Positions 44,907 through 53,326 of a DNA stretch of 64,000 nt are shown here, piece by piece. A program made the position numbers and the translations under genes. How positions within the stretch are numbered: the stretch's first letter is position 1; every line of letters starts with the position of its first letter. The notes beneath the pieces were generated by a model. The model was not told the DNA's origin. It worked only from the letters and a program-made list of their open reading frames with translations, and searched no databases. The stretch spans positions 1,364,001-1,428,000 of the forward strand of contig NZ_VTGX01000002.1 of assembly GCF_009729095.1 (NCBI RefSeq). Reading direction: 5' to 3'. The stretch comes from Mycolicibacterium sp. CBMA 247 (GTDB lineage: Bacteria; Actinomycetota; Actinomycetes; Mycobacteriales; Mycobacteriaceae).

Positions 44907-45503
44907 CTAGGGTCCTGCGCCGGACCTGCTGAACAGGTAGAACCGCGCCGGGTTCTTGCCGTTGTGATCCATCGCGGGCTCGTCTCCGCTGGAAAGCAGC
45001 GTCCAGCCGTGACTGAAGCGTCGTTGCACTTCGTCGAACCCGATGCCGGGTACCCCCGGCGACCCGCCGGGGATGAACGCCACGATCAGCAGCCGTGTTC
45101 CTGGGGCGGCCACGGCGCTGACCTCCCGGGCGTAGGCGTCTCGGTCGGCGGCGCTCATCCCGTGCAGGCAGCCACTGTCGATGACGAGCCCGAAGTTGGC
45201 GCCGATGCCAGACGAACTCAGTTGTGTCACATCCGCTTTCACGAAGTTCACGGGCAGCGTGCCGGCCTTGACCCGGGCTTTGGCCAGCGGTTTGTCCACG
45301 TAGTCGACACCGGTGACCTGCCAACCGTGTCTGGCCAGGTACACCGCGTTGTCCCCGGTGCCGCACCCTAGATCGAGTGCGGTTCCCGGGGATAACGAGC
45401 CGCCTTCAATGAGGTCGGTCAGGCTGTGCGCCAGCGGGTGGCCGTCCCAAGGGGTAAACCCGAGCCGGTAGAGCCACCGGTACAGCCGCTGGCGCGAACT
45501 CAT
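44907..45503 (-). CDS. Class I SAM-dependent methyltransferase
   Basis: 198 residues. Motif I ALDLGCGTGDNAVYLARHGWQVTGVDY, motif II region FGLVIDSGCLHGM, post motif GTRLLIVAFIPGG. The compact size and HG-W-V-G-D-Y pattern fit small thiopurine/tellurite-type methyltransferases (TehB/TPMT-like). It lies 4 nt downstream of the PPOX gene on the same strand, so the two are co-transcribed. Substrate unknown. Confidence 0.85.
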   Translation of the reverse strand: MSSRQRLYRWLYRLGFTPWDGHPLAHSLTDLIEGGSLSPGTALDLGCGTGDNAVYLARHGWQVTGVDYVDKPLAKARVKAGTLPVNFVKADVTQLSSSGIGANFGLVIDSGCLHGMSAADRDAYAREVSAVAAPGTRLLIVAFIPGGSPGVPGIGFDEVQRRFSHGWTLLSSGDEPAMDHNGKNPARFYLFSRSGAGP

Positions 45504-45507
45504 GGCA

Positions 45508-45933
45508 TCACAGCGCCCCCAGGTCCGAGGACAGCCAGTGCTCGGGCTTGAAGTACACCGCGACGTTCTCGCCCTGCTCGCGCCGGGCGAACTCCAGATA
45601 CGGTTCCACCTTGTCAGGAGCCAGATAGCGCTTGGTCATCTCGACGAGCTGCTCATCGGTGCCCGGTTCGATGCGGGTGACGGCGCCGTCGACCGCCACG
45701 TAGCGCACCGTCGGCTCCAGCCGCTCGACCATCAACGTCAGATGCCCGGCCGCCTCGATCAGCCGGTGCTTGCGCGACCCCACCCCGGTCAACACCCATG
45801 GTTCGCCGCCGGGGGAGTACTGGTACCAGATCGGGACGGTCAGCGGACCGCGCTTGTCACCGGCATACACCGACAATGCGGCGATGTGCGGTTCGGCCAG
45901 AAACTGTTCGCGTTCATCCTTGGAAAGGGCCAT
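45508..45933 (-). CDS. Pyridoxamine-5'-phosphate-oxidase-like (FDOR) protein
   Basis: 141 residues from the ATG at 45933; an earlier GTG at 45963 lacks family homology. Split-barrel flavin fold: EQFLAEPHIAALSVYAGDKRGPLTVPIWYQYSPGGEPWVLTG, RKHRLIEAAGHLTLMVERLEPTVRYVAVDGAV, and PYLEFARREQGENVAVYFKPEHW. Probably binds F420 or FMN. Divergent from the LLM F420-dependent oxidoreductase at 45990 (57 nt), and operonic with the methyltransferase. Confidence 0.82.
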   Translation of the reverse strand: MALSKDEREQFLAEPHIAALSVYAGDKRGPLTVPIWYQYSPGGEPWVLTGVGSRKHRLIEAAGHLTLMVERLEPTVRYVAVDGAVTRIEPGTDEQLVEMTKRYLAPDKVEPYLEFARREQGENVAVYFKPEHWLSSDLGAL

Positions 45934-45989
45934 AAAAACCAGGCTAGCCTCGTGCCCCGACACGGGTCGGCATCGTAGAGTCGGGTTCC

Positions 45990-46979
45990 ATGCGCTTTGG
46001 ACTCTTCATCCCGCAGGGCTGGCGCCTTGACCTCGTCGACATTCCCACCGAAAACCACTGGTCGGTGATGCGTGACCTGGCTGCTCACGCCGACGCGGGC
46101 AGTTGGGACTCACTGTGGGTCTACGACCACTTGCACACCGTCCCGGTACCGACCGACGAGGCCACCCACGAGGCCTGGTCGCTGATGGCGGCCTATGCCG
46201 CCACGACATCGCGGATCAAGCTCGGCCAGATGTGCACCGCGATGAGCTACCGCAACCCGGCGTATCTCGCGAAGATTGCCGCCACGACGGACATCATCTC
46301 GGGTGGCCGCGTGCAGATGGGCATCGGCGGCGGCTGGTACGAGCACGAGTGGCGGGCTTACGGCTACGGATTCCCGTCGGCCGGGGTCCGGCTGGGCCGG
46401 CTGGAGGAGGGCGTCCAGATCATGCGCGACGCCTGGCGTGATGGCCGGGTCAGCTTCGACGGCAAGCACTACCAGGTCGACGGTGCCATCGTCGCGCCGA
46501 AGCCCCTGCAGGACAACGGTATCCCGCTGTGGATTGCCGGCGGCGGGGAGAAGGTGACGCTGCGCATCGCGGCCACGTACGCGCAGTACACCAACTTCAC
46601 CGGCGAACCCGAGGGCTTCGCCCACAAGTCGCAGGTGCTCGCCGGACACTGCAAGGATGTCGGCACCGAGTACGACGCCATCGTGCGGTCGGCCAACTTC
46701 AACGCAGTCATCGGCGAATCCGAGGCCGACGTGGCCGACCGTGTCGCGCGGCTACGCGCCCGCCAGGTTCCGGTCGCGGGCGAGGCGGCCGTCGATGTCA
46801 TGCTCGCCAACGTCACCGCACCCGAATCGGCAAGCGGCACACCCGAACAGGTGATCGAGAAGCTGCAGCGGATGCGCGACCTCGGGTGTGAGTACGCCAT
46901 TCTGTACTTCCCCGAGGCCGCCTATGACCGGTCCGGTATCGAGTTGTTCGAGCAGAAGATCATCCCTGCGCTGAGCTGA
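45990..46979 (+). CDS. LLM-class F420-dependent oxidoreductase
   Basis: 329 residues with the luciferase-like TIM barrel: MRFGLFIPQGWRLDLVDIP, GSWDSLWVYDHLHTVP, TSRIKLGQMCTAMSYRNPAYLAKIAATTDIISGGRVQMGIGGGWYEHEWRAYGY, and IPLWIAGGGEKVTLRIAATYAQYTNF. These enzymes transfer hydride from reduced F420 to unknown substrates. The 3' end overlaps the convergent NTF2-like gene by 20 nt. Confidence 0.92.
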   Translation: MRFGLFIPQGWRLDLVDIPTENHWSVMRDLAAHADAGSWDSLWVYDHLHTVPVPTDEATHEAWSLMAAYAATTSRIKLGQMCTAMSYRNPAYLAKIAATTDIISGGRVQMGIGGGWYEHEWRAYGYGFPSAGVRLGRLEEGVQIMRDAWRDGRVSFDGKHYQVDGAIVAPKPLQDNGIPLWIAGGGEKVTLRIAATYAQYTNFTGEPEGFAHKSQVLAGHCKDVGTEYDAIVRSANFNAVIGESEADVADRVARLRARQVPVAGEAAVDVMLANVTAPESASGTPEQVIEKLQRMRDLGCEYAILYFPEAAYDRSGIELFEQKIIPALS

Positions 46980-47334
46980 CCTGATAGAAGGCGATCCGCC
47001 AGCCGTCCTTGCCTCGGGTGGCCAGCACGCTGAGGTTCAGCGGGATTACTTCGCCGTCGGGCCGGGTGAAGTCCGCACGCAGGTAGCCCAGCGCTGCATC
47101 GTCGGCAGGCCTGCGGGTCTCGTGGAACGAGTAGTCCACCGTCAGCCCGACGGGTTGGGACTCGTAGTAGTCGAAGACCCCTTGGCGTCCCACGCTGTGC
47201 GGGTGTAGCCCCTGGAAGATCGCGTCCGCGGTAAACACGGCGGCCACCCGGCCGGGGTCGTGAGCATCGACCCCGGCCTTCCACTCGTCCAGGACCTCGC
47301 GCAGGATCTGCGCGGTATCTTCAGTGCCCGGCAC
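46960..47334 (-). CDS. NTF2-like / SnoaL-type protein
   Basis: 124 residues from GTG at 47334, which has GGAGG 6 nt upstream. Cone-shaped NTF2 fold pattern: VLDEWKAGVDAHDPGRVAAVFTADAIFQGLHPHSVGRQGVFDYYES, VDYSFHETRRPADDAALGYLRADF, and the closing strand GKDGWRIAFYQVSSAQ. Such small cavities act as isomerases, hydrolases or cyclases. It overlaps the end of the SDR gene by 14 nt, so both are translated from one mRNA and may act on the same compound. Confidence 0.8.
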   Translation of the reverse strand: MPGTEDTAQILREVLDEWKAGVDAHDPGRVAAVFTADAIFQGLHPHSVGRQGVFDYYESQPVGLTVDYSFHETRRPADDAALGYLRADFTRPDGEVIPLNLSVLATRGKDGWRIAFYQVSSAQG

Positions 47335-48034
47335 TTTGTCCTCCGTCGACGTGCAGGATCTCACCGGTGACGAACTTGGCCTGCTCCAGGTAGAGCACCC
47401 CGTGAACGACGTCCTCGATATCACCCATGTGGCCGACCGGGTGCAGCGCGTCCAGGAACTCATGGGTCTCCGGTGCGTGCATCGGGGTGCGGATGATACC
47501 CAATGCGACTGCATTGGAACGGATTCTGCGGGCCGCGTACTCGACTGCCAGTGCCCTGGTGGCCGCGGTGAGCCCACCCTTGGTCAGGGAGGCCAGCCCC
47601 GAGGGAACCTGCGACAGGGCGTGGTCGATCAGGCTGGTCGAGATGTTGACCACATGGCCACCCTCGCCGTGCGATTCGATCGCCGCGATCCCCGCCCGGG
47701 TCACCTCGAAGAAGCCGCGCAGGTTCACGGCGGTGATGGCGTCAAAGTCCTCGTCGGTGTAGTCCGTGAACGGTTTGGCGATGAAGATGCCTGCGTTGTT
47801 GACGACGGTGTCGACCCGGCCGAACTGCGCTACGGCGGCATCGATGACCCGCCGGCTGACGCCTGGCTGGCCGATGTCGCCCGCCACGGCCAGCACCATC
47901 GGGTCGTCGCTGGCTTCGATGCTGCGGGAGTTGGCGACGACGGCGTAGCCGAGCTTGCGGTATGCCGCTACCAGGGCCTCGCCGATGCCCTGGGAGGCAC
48001 CGGTGATTACTGCGACGCGTGGTGTGGTGGTCAT
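47321..48034 (-). CDS. Short-chain dehydrogenase/reductase with degenerate active site
   Basis: 237 residues from the ATG at 48034. NAD(P) motif VAVITGASQGIGEALV, NNAG motif TVVNNAGIF, then the Ser region HVVNISTSLIDHALSQVPSG followed by LASLTKGGLTAATRALAVEYA. Where SDRs have YxxxK, this protein has ASLTK, so the catalytic Tyr appears to be missing while the Lys is kept. It is divergent from a LysR regulator (117 nt), the usual arrangement for a LysR-controlled gene. Confidence 0.85.
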   Translation of the reverse strand: MTTTPRVAVITGASQGIGEALVAAYRKLGYAVVANSRSIEASDDPMVLAVAGDIGQPGVSRRVIDAAVAQFGRVDTVVNNAGIFIAKPFTDYTDEDFDAITAVNLRGFFEVTRAGIAAIESHGEGGHVVNISTSLIDHALSQVPSGLASLTKGGLTAATRALAVEYAARRIRSNAVALGIIRTPMHAPETHEFLDALHPVGHMGDIEDVVHGVLYLEQAKFVTGEILHVDGGQSAGH

Positions 48035-48150
48035 TGGGGTGGTCCTTTCTGGTTGTATGCACAGCCCAACGTCTCCCGGGCGCCGGTCATGTCCGATTGA
48101 GGTGACGGGTTTGTTCACTGCTGGGAGGTTTCGCCTACTACGCTTTTCCG

Positions 48151-49083
48151 GTGGAGTTGCGTCAGTTGCGGTACTTCGTGACCGTCGCCGAAGAGCTGAA
48201 CTTCGGCCGCGCCGCCGAACGCCTCCGCATCGCCGGTCCGTCACTGTCCCAGCAGATCAAGGCGCTCGAACGCGATCTCAAGGTGCAGCTGTTCGACCGT
48301 GACCGCCGCTCCGTGGCACTCACTCAGGCCGGCACGTCGCTGCTGCCCGATGCCCGCGCCCTGATCGCTGCGGCGGACCAGTTACGCAGGCGTGCAGCAG
48401 GATTGACGGTCTCTGAGCCGGTCCGCATCGGATATGTGAACTGGTGCCCGACGGACTGGTCGGAGCGGGCCGCGGGGGTGGCGCAGCTGCGGGTCGACAC
48501 CTGGGTGATGCCGTCGCACACCCAGGCCGCCCGGGTCGCCGACGGCAGCCTCGACCTGGCCATCTGCTGGGTGCAGAACTCCGACCTGGAGACCTTGTCA
48601 CTGAATGCGCGCCTGGTGGGGGTCGACCGGCTCTACGCCCTGTGCGTCGGGTCGGACACCTCGCCGGTGGCTGCCAAGGACACGCTCGTGCTGGTCAGCG
48701 ACGATGCCGCCAGTTGGTCGTCCTGGAATCGCTACGGCGAGCAGTTCGCGGCCGCCACGGGCGCGCGCATCATGCGGACCGACGACGGAGGTGTCACCGG
48801 ACCGACGTTCTTCGAGCACGTCCGTCAGTTGCGCCGTCCGGTCCTGAACAACCCCAAGGGGCAGGACGCCCAGCTGCCCGGTGATCTGGTCCGGCGTCCG
48901 ATCCTATCGCCGACACCGCTGTGGACCTGGTCACTGGTGTGGCGACGGGGCGAGGACAACACCACGGTGCAGGCCGTCATCGAGGCATTCACCCGCGACC
49001 TCGGCGACCTCGGCCTGGACTCTGCCGCCGTGTGGCTGCCACCCGACGATCCTCATCAGGATCGCCGCCAGCGCGGCGAGTAG
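48151..49083 (+). CDS. LysR family transcriptional regulator
   Basis: 310 residues from GTG at 48151. N-terminal winged HTH ELRQLRYFVTVAEELNFGRAAERLRIAGPSLSQQIKALERDLKVQLFDRDRRSVALTQAG in sense. The effector domain is typical at the start (RIGYVNW) but divergent later. It probably regulates the divergent SDR-NTF2 pair. Its 3' end overlaps the convergent MFS gene by 153 nt, an unusually long antisense coding overlap. Confidence 0.9.
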   Translation: MELRQLRYFVTVAEELNFGRAAERLRIAGPSLSQQIKALERDLKVQLFDRDRRSVALTQAGTSLLPDARALIAAADQLRRRAAGLTVSEPVRIGYVNWCPTDWSERAAGVAQLRVDTWVMPSHTQAARVADGSLDLAICWVQNSDLETLSLNARLVGVDRLYALCVGSDTSPVAAKDTLVLVSDDAASWSSWNRYGEQFAAATGARIMRTDDGGVTGPTFFEHVRQLRRPVLNNPKGQDAQLPGDLVRRPILSPTPLWTWSLVWRRGEDNTTVQAVIEAFTRDLGDLGLDSAAVWLPPDDPHQDRRQRGE

Positions 49084-50160
49084 CACAACGAGCGAACCGA
49101 CAATCAGCGCCTGCTCGAACCCGTGGCGCAACAGTGGCGACACTGCCACCGGCCCGATGATCTGCCCGACGGAGTAGCCGACTGTCAGCAACGCGACGGC
49201 ACTCGGGAACTGCAGCAGCCGGCCGGCCGCCAGGGCCAGCGTGCTCACCCCGATGAAGGTGCCGCCGAACAGAATTGCCCCCAGCAGCGCCGCGGCACCA
49301 CTGCCGGTGCACGCCAAGGCTATCCCGGCCGCCTGCAGCAGCAGGGCGGTGGTGAGCAGTATCGGGTGCGAAAAGTAGGTGCTGAGGCGCCCCCACAGGG
49401 CTGCGGACGGAATCACTGCCAGTCCGACCACCAGCCACGTGCCGTTGCCCAGCCACCCCGGTGAATGCTGCGCGACGGCGGCGACCAGGAACGTGCCGGC
49501 GATGATGTAGCCGATGCCTTCAAGGGTGTAGCTGCCGAACAGCAGGGCGAACGGTCGATTGACGTTGTGCCGCTGCGTGTTCGGAGTCGACACGATGACA
49601 GGTGCGGCCGTCGGTCGCATGGACCAGGCTGACACGCTCAACACCGCGGCCAGCGCGGCGGCCGTCCACCAGGCGGCCCGCCAACCTGCGTTCGTGGGCA
49701 GGACGAACACCAGGGCGGCGGAGAGAGCGATACCGACACCGACACCGCCGAACGCCCAGCCCGGTAGGTGGGCCGGATGACCGTGCAGATGATCCAGCAG
49801 CATGTTGACCGCGATGACGAACACCAAGGCACTGGCGATTCCCGCAACAAGCCGCAGCGCCAGCCATTCGATGACGTTGGTGGTGACGGCCATTGCCGCC
49901 AGGCTTGCCACCAGGACCACCAACGACCCGCGGCATGCGGCCGCCGAACGGGCCAGGCGCGGTGACACCGCACCGGCCACCGCGCCCACCAGATAGCCGA
50001 CATAGTTGGCGGCGGCGAGGTGTCCGGCCGCCTGGGCGCTGAGACCGGCATGCGCGGTCATCAGCGGGAGAATCGGGGTGTAGGCGAATCGCCCGATTCC
50101 CATCGCTGCGGCCAGGGCCGCCGCGGTGCGGGCGACGTGGGTCCAGGCGTGATTTCGCAT
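48931..50160 (-). CDS. MFS transporter (YbfB/YjiJ-like)
   Basis: 409 residues, about 12 membrane segments, with AAMGIGRFAYTPILPLM at the start, the signature of the YbfB/YjiJ MFS group, and a LALRLVAGIASALVFVIAVN segment. The last 37 residues (GWQPHGGRVQAEVAEVAGECLDD and on) are soluble and lie opposite the 3' end of lysR. The true C-terminus of the family would end near residue 370, so this tail is probably an extension by read-through. Substrate unknown. Confidence 0.85.
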   Translation of the reverse strand: MRNHAWTHVARTAAALAAAMGIGRFAYTPILPLMTAHAGLSAQAAGHLAAANYVGYLVGAVAGAVSPRLARSAAACRGSLVVLVASLAAMAVTTNVIEWLALRLVAGIASALVFVIAVNMLLDHLHGHPAHLPGWAFGGVGVGIALSAALVFVLPTNAGWRAAWWTAAALAAVLSVSAWSMRPTAAPVIVSTPNTQRHNVNRPFALLFGSYTLEGIGYIIAGTFLVAAVAQHSPGWLGNGTWLVVGLAVIPSAALWGRLSTYFSHPILLTTALLLQAAGIALACTGSGAAALLGAILFGGTFIGVSTLALAAGRLLQFPSAVALLTVGYSVGQIIGPVAVSPLLRHGFEQALIVGSLVVLLAALAAILMRIVGWQPHGGRVQAEVAEVAGECLDDGLHRGVVLAPSPHQ

Positions 50161-50285
50161 TTCTCATGGTGTGCCGGGGCGAGCGATCTTCGCCACGACC
50201 GACTGCCTGGCAGCTGAAAGGCATAGGCTCCCAGTCCGGGTGAGCTACTGCGTGTCGGCTGGGTAGTCGGTGGACATGGTGAGCT

Positions 50286-50474
50286 TCATTCAGGTGACGA
50301 GGTCGGTCTGGAAGCTCTGCCGGCCCTGTTCCAGTACGCGCCTACCGCCAGACGCTCGTCGAGTAGCTCATCTGCACGGCCGATCCTGGGCAGGCGCATG
50401 CCTTCGCGGCGGCACATCGCTCGGATCATCGAGATCACCCACAGTTCGAAGTCGATCATCTCGATGTCGTGCAT
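50286..50474 (-). CDS. Small hypothetical protein
   Basis: 62 residues from the ATG at 50474, with AGGAA 5-6 nt upstream. The first 40 residues (MHDIEMIDFELWVISMIRAM, then CRREGMRLPRIGRADELLDERL) look like real protein: amphipathic helix, balanced charges. The last 15 are low-complexity. No family recognised. It is the only coding candidate I support between 50161 and 50616; the rest of that stretch shows nothing clear. Confidence 0.4.
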   Translation of the reverse strand: MHDIEMIDFELWVISMIRAMCRREGMRLPRIGRADELLDERLAVGAYWNRAGRASRPTSSPE

Positions 50475-50616
50475 ATCTGTTCCTACGAATCCGGATACGA
50501 CAGGGTTCGAGATGTCACGAATTTTGTTGCTGCCGTGACAGGCCCGGTGACGGGACGCCCCTCGCGCAAACGGCGATGCGCGAAGGTGATTGCGGTTGGC
50601 CTGCTTTGGCGGGCGC

Positions 50617-51294
50617 TCACGGTTGTGCGGCGTTCGCGTTGCGGACCTGAACGCAGCAGTGCCCCGGACGTGGGTTCAGCTCTGCCTGCGCATCTTTCGA
50701 TGAACTTCCGGCGATGGCGCCCCTGATCAGTTCGAGGTTCAACCCGCAGACCACGTCGAGGTGATCTTTGGCTACCGCGTGAAATGGGCAGTTCCGCAGG
50801 GAGATACCCCCGTCGGAGTCTGGGTGGGGGAGGTATCCGCAGTCGCGCAATGCGGCAATCAAGTCGCCGTCCGCGCCGTGTGCCGCCTCGGCGCCGGCAT
50901 CCCGCGCCACCTGGTCGACGACCGCTCGCACCGTGCCGTCGGTGTCCTGCTCGATCGAGGTTACGAGTATCCCTGCAAGCAATCGGTAGTCACGTGGCGG
51001 CACGCTGACGACCAACTCCCGGTCGGTCAGGCTGTACAGCTTGGCGGGGCGCCCGGCGCCGGGCCCGCCGCGTCCGTCCGGGCGCTGGTAGGTGACTGCG
51101 AGCAAGTCTGCGTCGGCGAGCTTGTCGAGGTGGTAGGCCGCCAGGGTGCGTCCGATCCCCGCGGCCGCTGCGGCATCCTCGCGGGAAACCGGTCCGTCGG
51201 TGTCGGCGACCAGCTGGTAGAGCTCCCGCCGCAGCGGGTCATCGAGGGTGCTCAGTGCGGACATGGCCGCAGGTTCGGCGGACCGGGGAAACAT
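50617..51294 (-). CDS. ArsR/SufR-like HTH regulator with C-terminal metal/Fe-S motif
   Basis: 225 residues. Winged HTH at about 15-80: LDDPLRRELYQLVADTDGPVSREDAAAAAGIGRTLAAYHLDKLADADLL, then GRPAKLYSLT. The C-terminal domain carries the conserved Cys set RNCPFHAVAKDHLDVVCGLN and GHCCVQV, spaced as in SufR-type repressors that hold a 4Fe-4S cluster. It is divergent from a DoxX gene and so a likely redox or iron-responsive regulator of it. No suf genes are adjacent. An in-frame Met at codon 11 is an alternative start. Confidence 0.85.
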   Translation of the reverse strand: MFPRSAEPAAMSALSTLDDPLRRELYQLVADTDGPVSREDAAAAAGIGRTLAAYHLDKLADADLLAVTYQRPDGRGGPGAGRPAKLYSLTDRELVVSVPPRDYRLLAGILVTSIEQDTDGTVRAVVDQVARDAGAEAAHGADGDLIAALRDCGYLPHPDSDGGISLRNCPFHAVAKDHLDVVCGLNLELIRGAIAGSSSKDAQAELNPRPGHCCVQVRNANAAQP

Positions 51295-51319
51295 GTCCGA
51301 ATTCTAACACCAAAAGTTC

Positions 51320-51349
51320 TTGACAAACCCTGACTCGGGGGTCGAATCT
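51320..51349 (+). promoter_or_regulatory. Promoter of the DoxX gene
   Basis: TTGACA (51320-51325), an 18-nt spacer, then GAATCT (matches nANNNT, 51344-51349) in the divergent region. The following CTAAAA...TTTTAG (51348-51375) is a loose inverted repeat that could be the operator for the divergent SufR-like regulator. Confidence 0.5.
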
Positions 51350-51386
51350 AAAAACATTAATAGTTAGTTTTAGAAGGGAAACGGCC

Positions 51387-51845
51387 ATGACCACCTCGAA
51401 CGCTCGTATGGGTGACCCGGCAAGCTCGGCCACCACGCTTCAGCGGGTCCGCAGCGACCCGGCCTATGGGGCCTATACGCTGCTTCGTGTCGGATTTACG
51501 GTGTTGCCCATTGTGTTTGGCCTCGACAAGTTTGCCGATTTGCTGGCCAACTGGGACGGCTATCTGGCGCCGTGGATCGTCGGACTCAGTCCGATCGGAG
51601 CTCATCCGACCATGCTCGTGGTCGGCGTAATCGAGATCGTGGCCGGCGTGGCGGTGGCCGTCAAGCCGAGATATGCGGCGTACATCGTGGCCGCGTGGCT
51701 TGCCGGGATCATCCTCAACCTACTGAGTTACCCGGGCTTCTACGACGTCGCCCTGCGCGATTTCGGGTTGCTGTTGGGGGCGCTGACCCTGGCCCGACTG
51801 GCATCGGTCTACGACCCGGCATGGGGGCGGGACAGCACACGCTGA
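51387..51845 (+). CDS. DoxX-like membrane protein
   Basis: 152 residues, AGAAGGGAAA upstream of the ATG. Four membrane segments: YTLLRVGFTVLPIVFGLDKFADLL, PTMLVVGVIEIVAGVAVAV, YAAYIVAAWLAGIILNLL and DFGLLLGALTLARLASVY. The LRV(G)...GLDKF pattern fits the DoxX family. In mycobacteria a DoxX protein works with SodA and SseA in oxidative-stress defence. Divergent pairing with a Cys-rich regulator supports a redox role (inference). Confidence 0.82.
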   Translation: MTTSNARMGDPASSATTLQRVRSDPAYGAYTLLRVGFTVLPIVFGLDKFADLLANWDGYLAPWIVGLSPIGAHPTMLVVGVIEIVAGVAVAVKPRYAAYIVAAWLAGIILNLLSYPGFYDVALRDFGLLLGALTLARLASVYDPAWGRDSTR

Positions 51846-51880
51846 TCCGCTGCCGCACAACGTATTCCACAGGCAAGAGG

Positions 51881-51928
51881 GGAGCACCCGGCAAATGGGG
51901 TCGCGCCGCCGGCGCGACCCCTTGCTCC
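51881..51928 (+). terminator. GC-rich hairpin after DoxX gene
   Basis: Core stem GGGGTCGCGCC (51897-51907) / GGCGCGACCCC (51911-51921) with a 3-nt loop, followed by TT; flanked by an outer GGAGCA/TGCTCC pair (51881-51886, 51923-51928). The remainder to 52077 shows no gene. Confidence 0.7.
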
Positions 51929-52077
51929 GGCGGGAGAGGTTCTGCCTGGTAGGCCGTGCTCACAGCGGGGCGCTGAGTTCCAGCTGGGAGTATGAGCAGT
52001 TTCCTCAATGCTGGAAGGCTCAGCATCCTATGGCCCTACGATGGTTCCGCTCGCCTTCGCATCCTGGGAGTCGTGAG

Positions 52078-53316
52078 ATGGCAGAAGCATTTGTGCTCGG
52101 CGGTGTCCGCACCCCATTCGCGCGGTACGGCAGTTCTTTGTCGCATATCCGCGCCGACGATCTCCTCGGAATGACAATGAAATGCGCGTGCGAACGCGTC
52201 GGGGTGCCGCTGGACCAGATCGAGGACATCGTCGCGGGCTGCGTCAACCCGGCCCATGAGGGTATGGGTGACGTCGGCCGGTGGGCGGCCCTGGCCGCGG
52301 GCTTTCCGGACAGCGTGGCCGGGGCGACCATCAATAGGTTTTGCGCATCGTCGCTCAGCGCGACCATCAACGTCGCCCATGCGATCAAGGCCGGGGACCT
52401 CGGTGTCGGTATTGCCTGCGGGGTCGAGTCGATGTCGCGCTCGGGCTGGGCCTACATGAAGGGTGACGCACCATTTTCGCCGCGCGGGCCGGTGATCCTG
52501 CTCGACACCATGTGGGCCGGCGCCGGTGGTCCGCCCAACCCGGCGCTGCTGGCGCGCAACGCCTACATCGGCATGATCGAGACGGCGCAGAACGTGGCCG
52601 ACCGCTACGGCCTGACCCGTGAGGAGATCGACGCCTTCGCGCTGCGGACGCAGCGGAATGCCAAGGCGGCCCGCGATTCCGGCCGCCTGGCCAAAGAGAT
52701 CATGCCGATCGAGATTGCGGCGACGAAGAAGGCGCCGGGCCGCCTGTTCGAGCACGACGAGTTCATCCGCGACGACACGACTGCCGAACAACTGGCGAAG
52801 CTGCCGCCCCAACCGGGCACCACGCAGATGACCGCCGCAAACTCCACGCCGTTGACCGACGGCGCCAGTGCGCTGGTGCTGGCATCGGGGGAGCGGGCGG
52901 CCGAGCTCGGTGTCGAACCGTTGGCCCGGGTGGTGTCTTCCGCGGTCTATGGGATCGACCCTGTCGTCATGGGCCTCGCACCCGCCTGGGCGCTCCCGCT
53001 GGCCATCAAGCGGGCCGGGCTGACACCCGAACAGATCGACGTGTGGGAGGTGCACGAGGCGTTCAGCGCGCAGGCTCTCGGCGTACTGCGGGAACTGCCC
53101 AACCAACTCGACGGCTTTACCGTCCCGGACGACAAGCTGACACCCAACGGGGGCGCCGTGGCGATCGGGCATCCGTTCGGTGCCACCGGAGCGCGTTACG
53201 TGCTGACACTCGCCACCGAACTGCGCGAGCGTAATGCCCGATACGGCGTGATCGGCGTGTGTGTCGGGTCGGGACAAGGCGTCGCCGTTGTGCTCGAAAA
53301 CCCGTCGGCGAGCTGA
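52078..53316 (+). CDS. Thiolase family protein (acetyl-CoA acetyltransferase-like)
   Basis: 412 residues from the ATG at 52078 (GGGAG 8 nt upstream). Thiolase elements: nucleophile Cys in NRFCASSLSATI, VESMSRSGWAYMKGD, His in NGGAVAIGHPFGATGAR, and second Cys in GVCVGSGQGVAVVL. All catalytic residues present, so degradative thiolase activity is expected. It precedes an alcohol dehydrogenase by 10 nt (same unit) and faces a hydrolase/MBL operon, suggesting a dedicated catabolic route for a small acid or alcohol. Confidence 0.92.
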   Translation: MAEAFVLGGVRTPFARYGSSLSHIRADDLLGMTMKCACERVGVPLDQIEDIVAGCVNPAHEGMGDVGRWAALAAGFPDSVAGATINRFCASSLSATINVAHAIKAGDLGVGIACGVESMSRSGWAYMKGDAPFSPRGPVILLDTMWAGAGGPPNPALLARNAYIGMIETAQNVADRYGLTREEIDAFALRTQRNAKAARDSGRLAKEIMPIEIAATKKAPGRLFEHDEFIRDDTTAEQLAKLPPQPGTTQMTAANSTPLTDGASALVLASGERAAELGVEPLARVVSSAVYGIDPVVMGLAPAWALPLAIKRAGLTPEQIDVWEVHEAFSAQALGVLRELPNQLDGFTVPDDKLTPNGGAVAIGHPFGATGARYVLTLATELRERNARYGVIGVCVGSGQGVAVVLENPSAS

Positions 53317-53326
53317 GGAGTCACCC

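Noticed and set aside
50270..50650. 126-residue plus-strand frame between the MFS and SufR-like genes
   Set aside because: No ribosome-binding site, Arg/Cys/Ser-rich, no motif; overlaps the better minus-strand candidate at 50286-50474.
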